Part shown: piece after piece, positions 63,411-64,000 of the stretch
Position numbering within the stretch: position 1 is the stretch's first letter
How the letters are laid out: the number at the start of each line of letters is the position of its first letter
NCBI GenBank assembly: GCA_050181915.1
Contig: JBFXCS010000001.1
Location: 434,001-498,000 of the forward strand
DNA from: JBFXCS01 sp050181915
GTDB lineage: Bacteria > Actinomycetota > Thermoleophilia > Miltoncostaeales > Miltoncostaeaceae
Reading direction: 5' to 3'
Length of the DNA: 64,000 bases
Notes under the pieces: model-generated
Databases searched by the model: none
Told to the model about the DNA's origin: nothing
What the model saw: only the letters and a program-made list of their open reading frames with translations
Position numbers and translations under genes: made by a program

Positions 63411-64000
63411 GCGGTTTCTCCGCGGGACGCTCTGCCTGGCGCTGCTGGCGCTGGCGGCCGCGTGGGCCGCGGCGGCGCCCGCCGCCGCCGCGCCGCGGGT
63501 CACCGTGTTCGGCGACTCGGTGCAGGCGTCGTTCGGCTTCGCCCCCCGGGCGGTGCGCGAGCTGGGCCGCGGCCTCGATCTGCGGATGCAGGCGCGCACC
63601 TGCCGGCGCCTGGTCGCGCCGGGGTGCCTGGGCGGCACCCCGCCCCCGGTGCTCGCCGACGCCCGCGCCCTCGGCGCGGAGCTCGGCGACGTTGTGGTGG
63701 TCAACGTCGGCTACAACGACGACGCGTCCCGCTACGACATCCCCGCCGTGATGAGCGCCTTCCGGGCGGCGGGCGTGCGCGCCGTCGTGTGGGTGACGCT
63801 GCGCGACCTGCGCGGCCGCTACACGGCCACCAACGCCCTCATCCGGGCGGCGCAGCGACGGGCGGCGCGCGGCGGCCGGGGCCCGGTGGTGCGCATCGCC
63901 GACTGGAACGCCTACAGCGCCGGCCGGTCGTCGTGGTTCGCGTCGGACGGCCTGCACCTGAACGCCGGCGGCGCGCTCGGCCTCGCCGGCCTGCTGCGGC
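63409..64000 (+). CDS. secreted SGNH/GDSL hydrolase, partial, start uncertain
   Basis: The frame encodes a signal peptide-like RRFLRGTLCLALLALAAAWA, then PRVTVFGDSVQASFG (nucleophile Ser), NVGYNDDAS (oxyanion Asn region) and SDGLHLNAGGA (catalytic Asp and His), and runs off the right edge. No ATG, GTG or TTG lies in frame before the signal peptide: the frame opens after TGA at 63382. The first standard start, GTG 63505, would remove the signal. The coding frame overlaps the stop of the preceding gene. A non-standard start or a sequence error near 63409 is likely. Confidence 0.7.

Overview
The window is one continuous stretch of very GC-rich bacterial chromosome, about 60 genes packed on both strands, with third-codon-position GC close to saturation. 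GTG starts are common, and stop/start overlaps (ATGA, GTGA) tie many genes together. A conserved -10 hexamer of the form TANNNT lies 6-8 nt before many start codons. With the gene content (NarL-type two-component genes, HK-trpFBA, APS-reductase-type cysH, SARP-like regulator, SUI1/YciH protein, Opu transporter with CBS domains), this points to an Actinomycetota chromosome. Class Thermoleophilia is my best guess, but that placement is inference. I see no insertion sequence, phage gene, CRISPR array or plasmid or origin feature.

Layout. 1-2.7 kb: end of a HIT-family gene, a CorA-type Mg transporter and two response regulators. 2.7-6.9 kb: a sensor kinase overlapping trpF-trpB-trpA, then a cold-shock gene. 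7-9.4 kb: a cell-wall amidase facing a membrane Ser/Thr kinase. 9.4-19.7 kb: a complete guanidine/urea-carboxylase nitrogen-scavenging locus, with an ABC importer, a TetR regulator, two DUF1989 proteins (carboxyguanidine deiminase type), the biotin carboxylase and allophanate hydrolase. 19.7-26.8 kb: RecQ, a thioesterase, a flavin monooxygenase, a secreted protein, an SDR-type NAD(P)-binding protein, an unknown polytopic membrane protein and an acetoacetate-decarboxylase-like protein. 26.8-35.9 kb: regulators (a MalT/SARP-like giant, two divergent AraC proteins, an ECF sigma factor fused to a SnoaL-like domain), an alkyltransferase-like protein, VOC proteins and a VapBC pair. 36 kb: tRNA-Asn(GTT). 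36-42 kb: a methyltransferase, an XRE protein, a zinc-ribbon protein, oligoendopeptidase F, a PHP phosphoesterase, cysC, cysH and a SUI1 protein. 42-50.5 kb: an ABC exporter, Ppx/GppA head-to-head with a RelA-type HD hydrolase, a small Cys/His protein, UspA, RNase D and an ABC-F ATPase. 50.5-55.4 kb: a glycine-betaine/choline-type Opu importer and an FHA membrane protein. 55.4-60.1 kb: glutamate synthase large subunit. 60.2-64 kb: a rhomboid protease, an OafA-type acyltransferase, a secreted protein and a truncated SGNH hydrolase.

How the genes work together. The 9.4-19.7 kb block turns an imported nitrogen compound (guanidine or urea) into ammonia, which glutamate synthase at 55-60 kb could help assimilate. 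Ppx/GppA and the RelA-like HD hydrolase are both candidate alarmone-turnover enzymes. CysH and CysC both act on adenylylsulfate.

The most notable structural signals are: (i) a widespread leaderless-promoter signature, including one gene whose only start at the right place is ACG; (ii) shared bipartite operator sequences and three back-to-back hairpins in the guanidine/urea locus; (iii) overlapping divergent promoters and overlapping start codons; (iv) long perfect hairpins at convergent gene ends, several of which contain stop codons.
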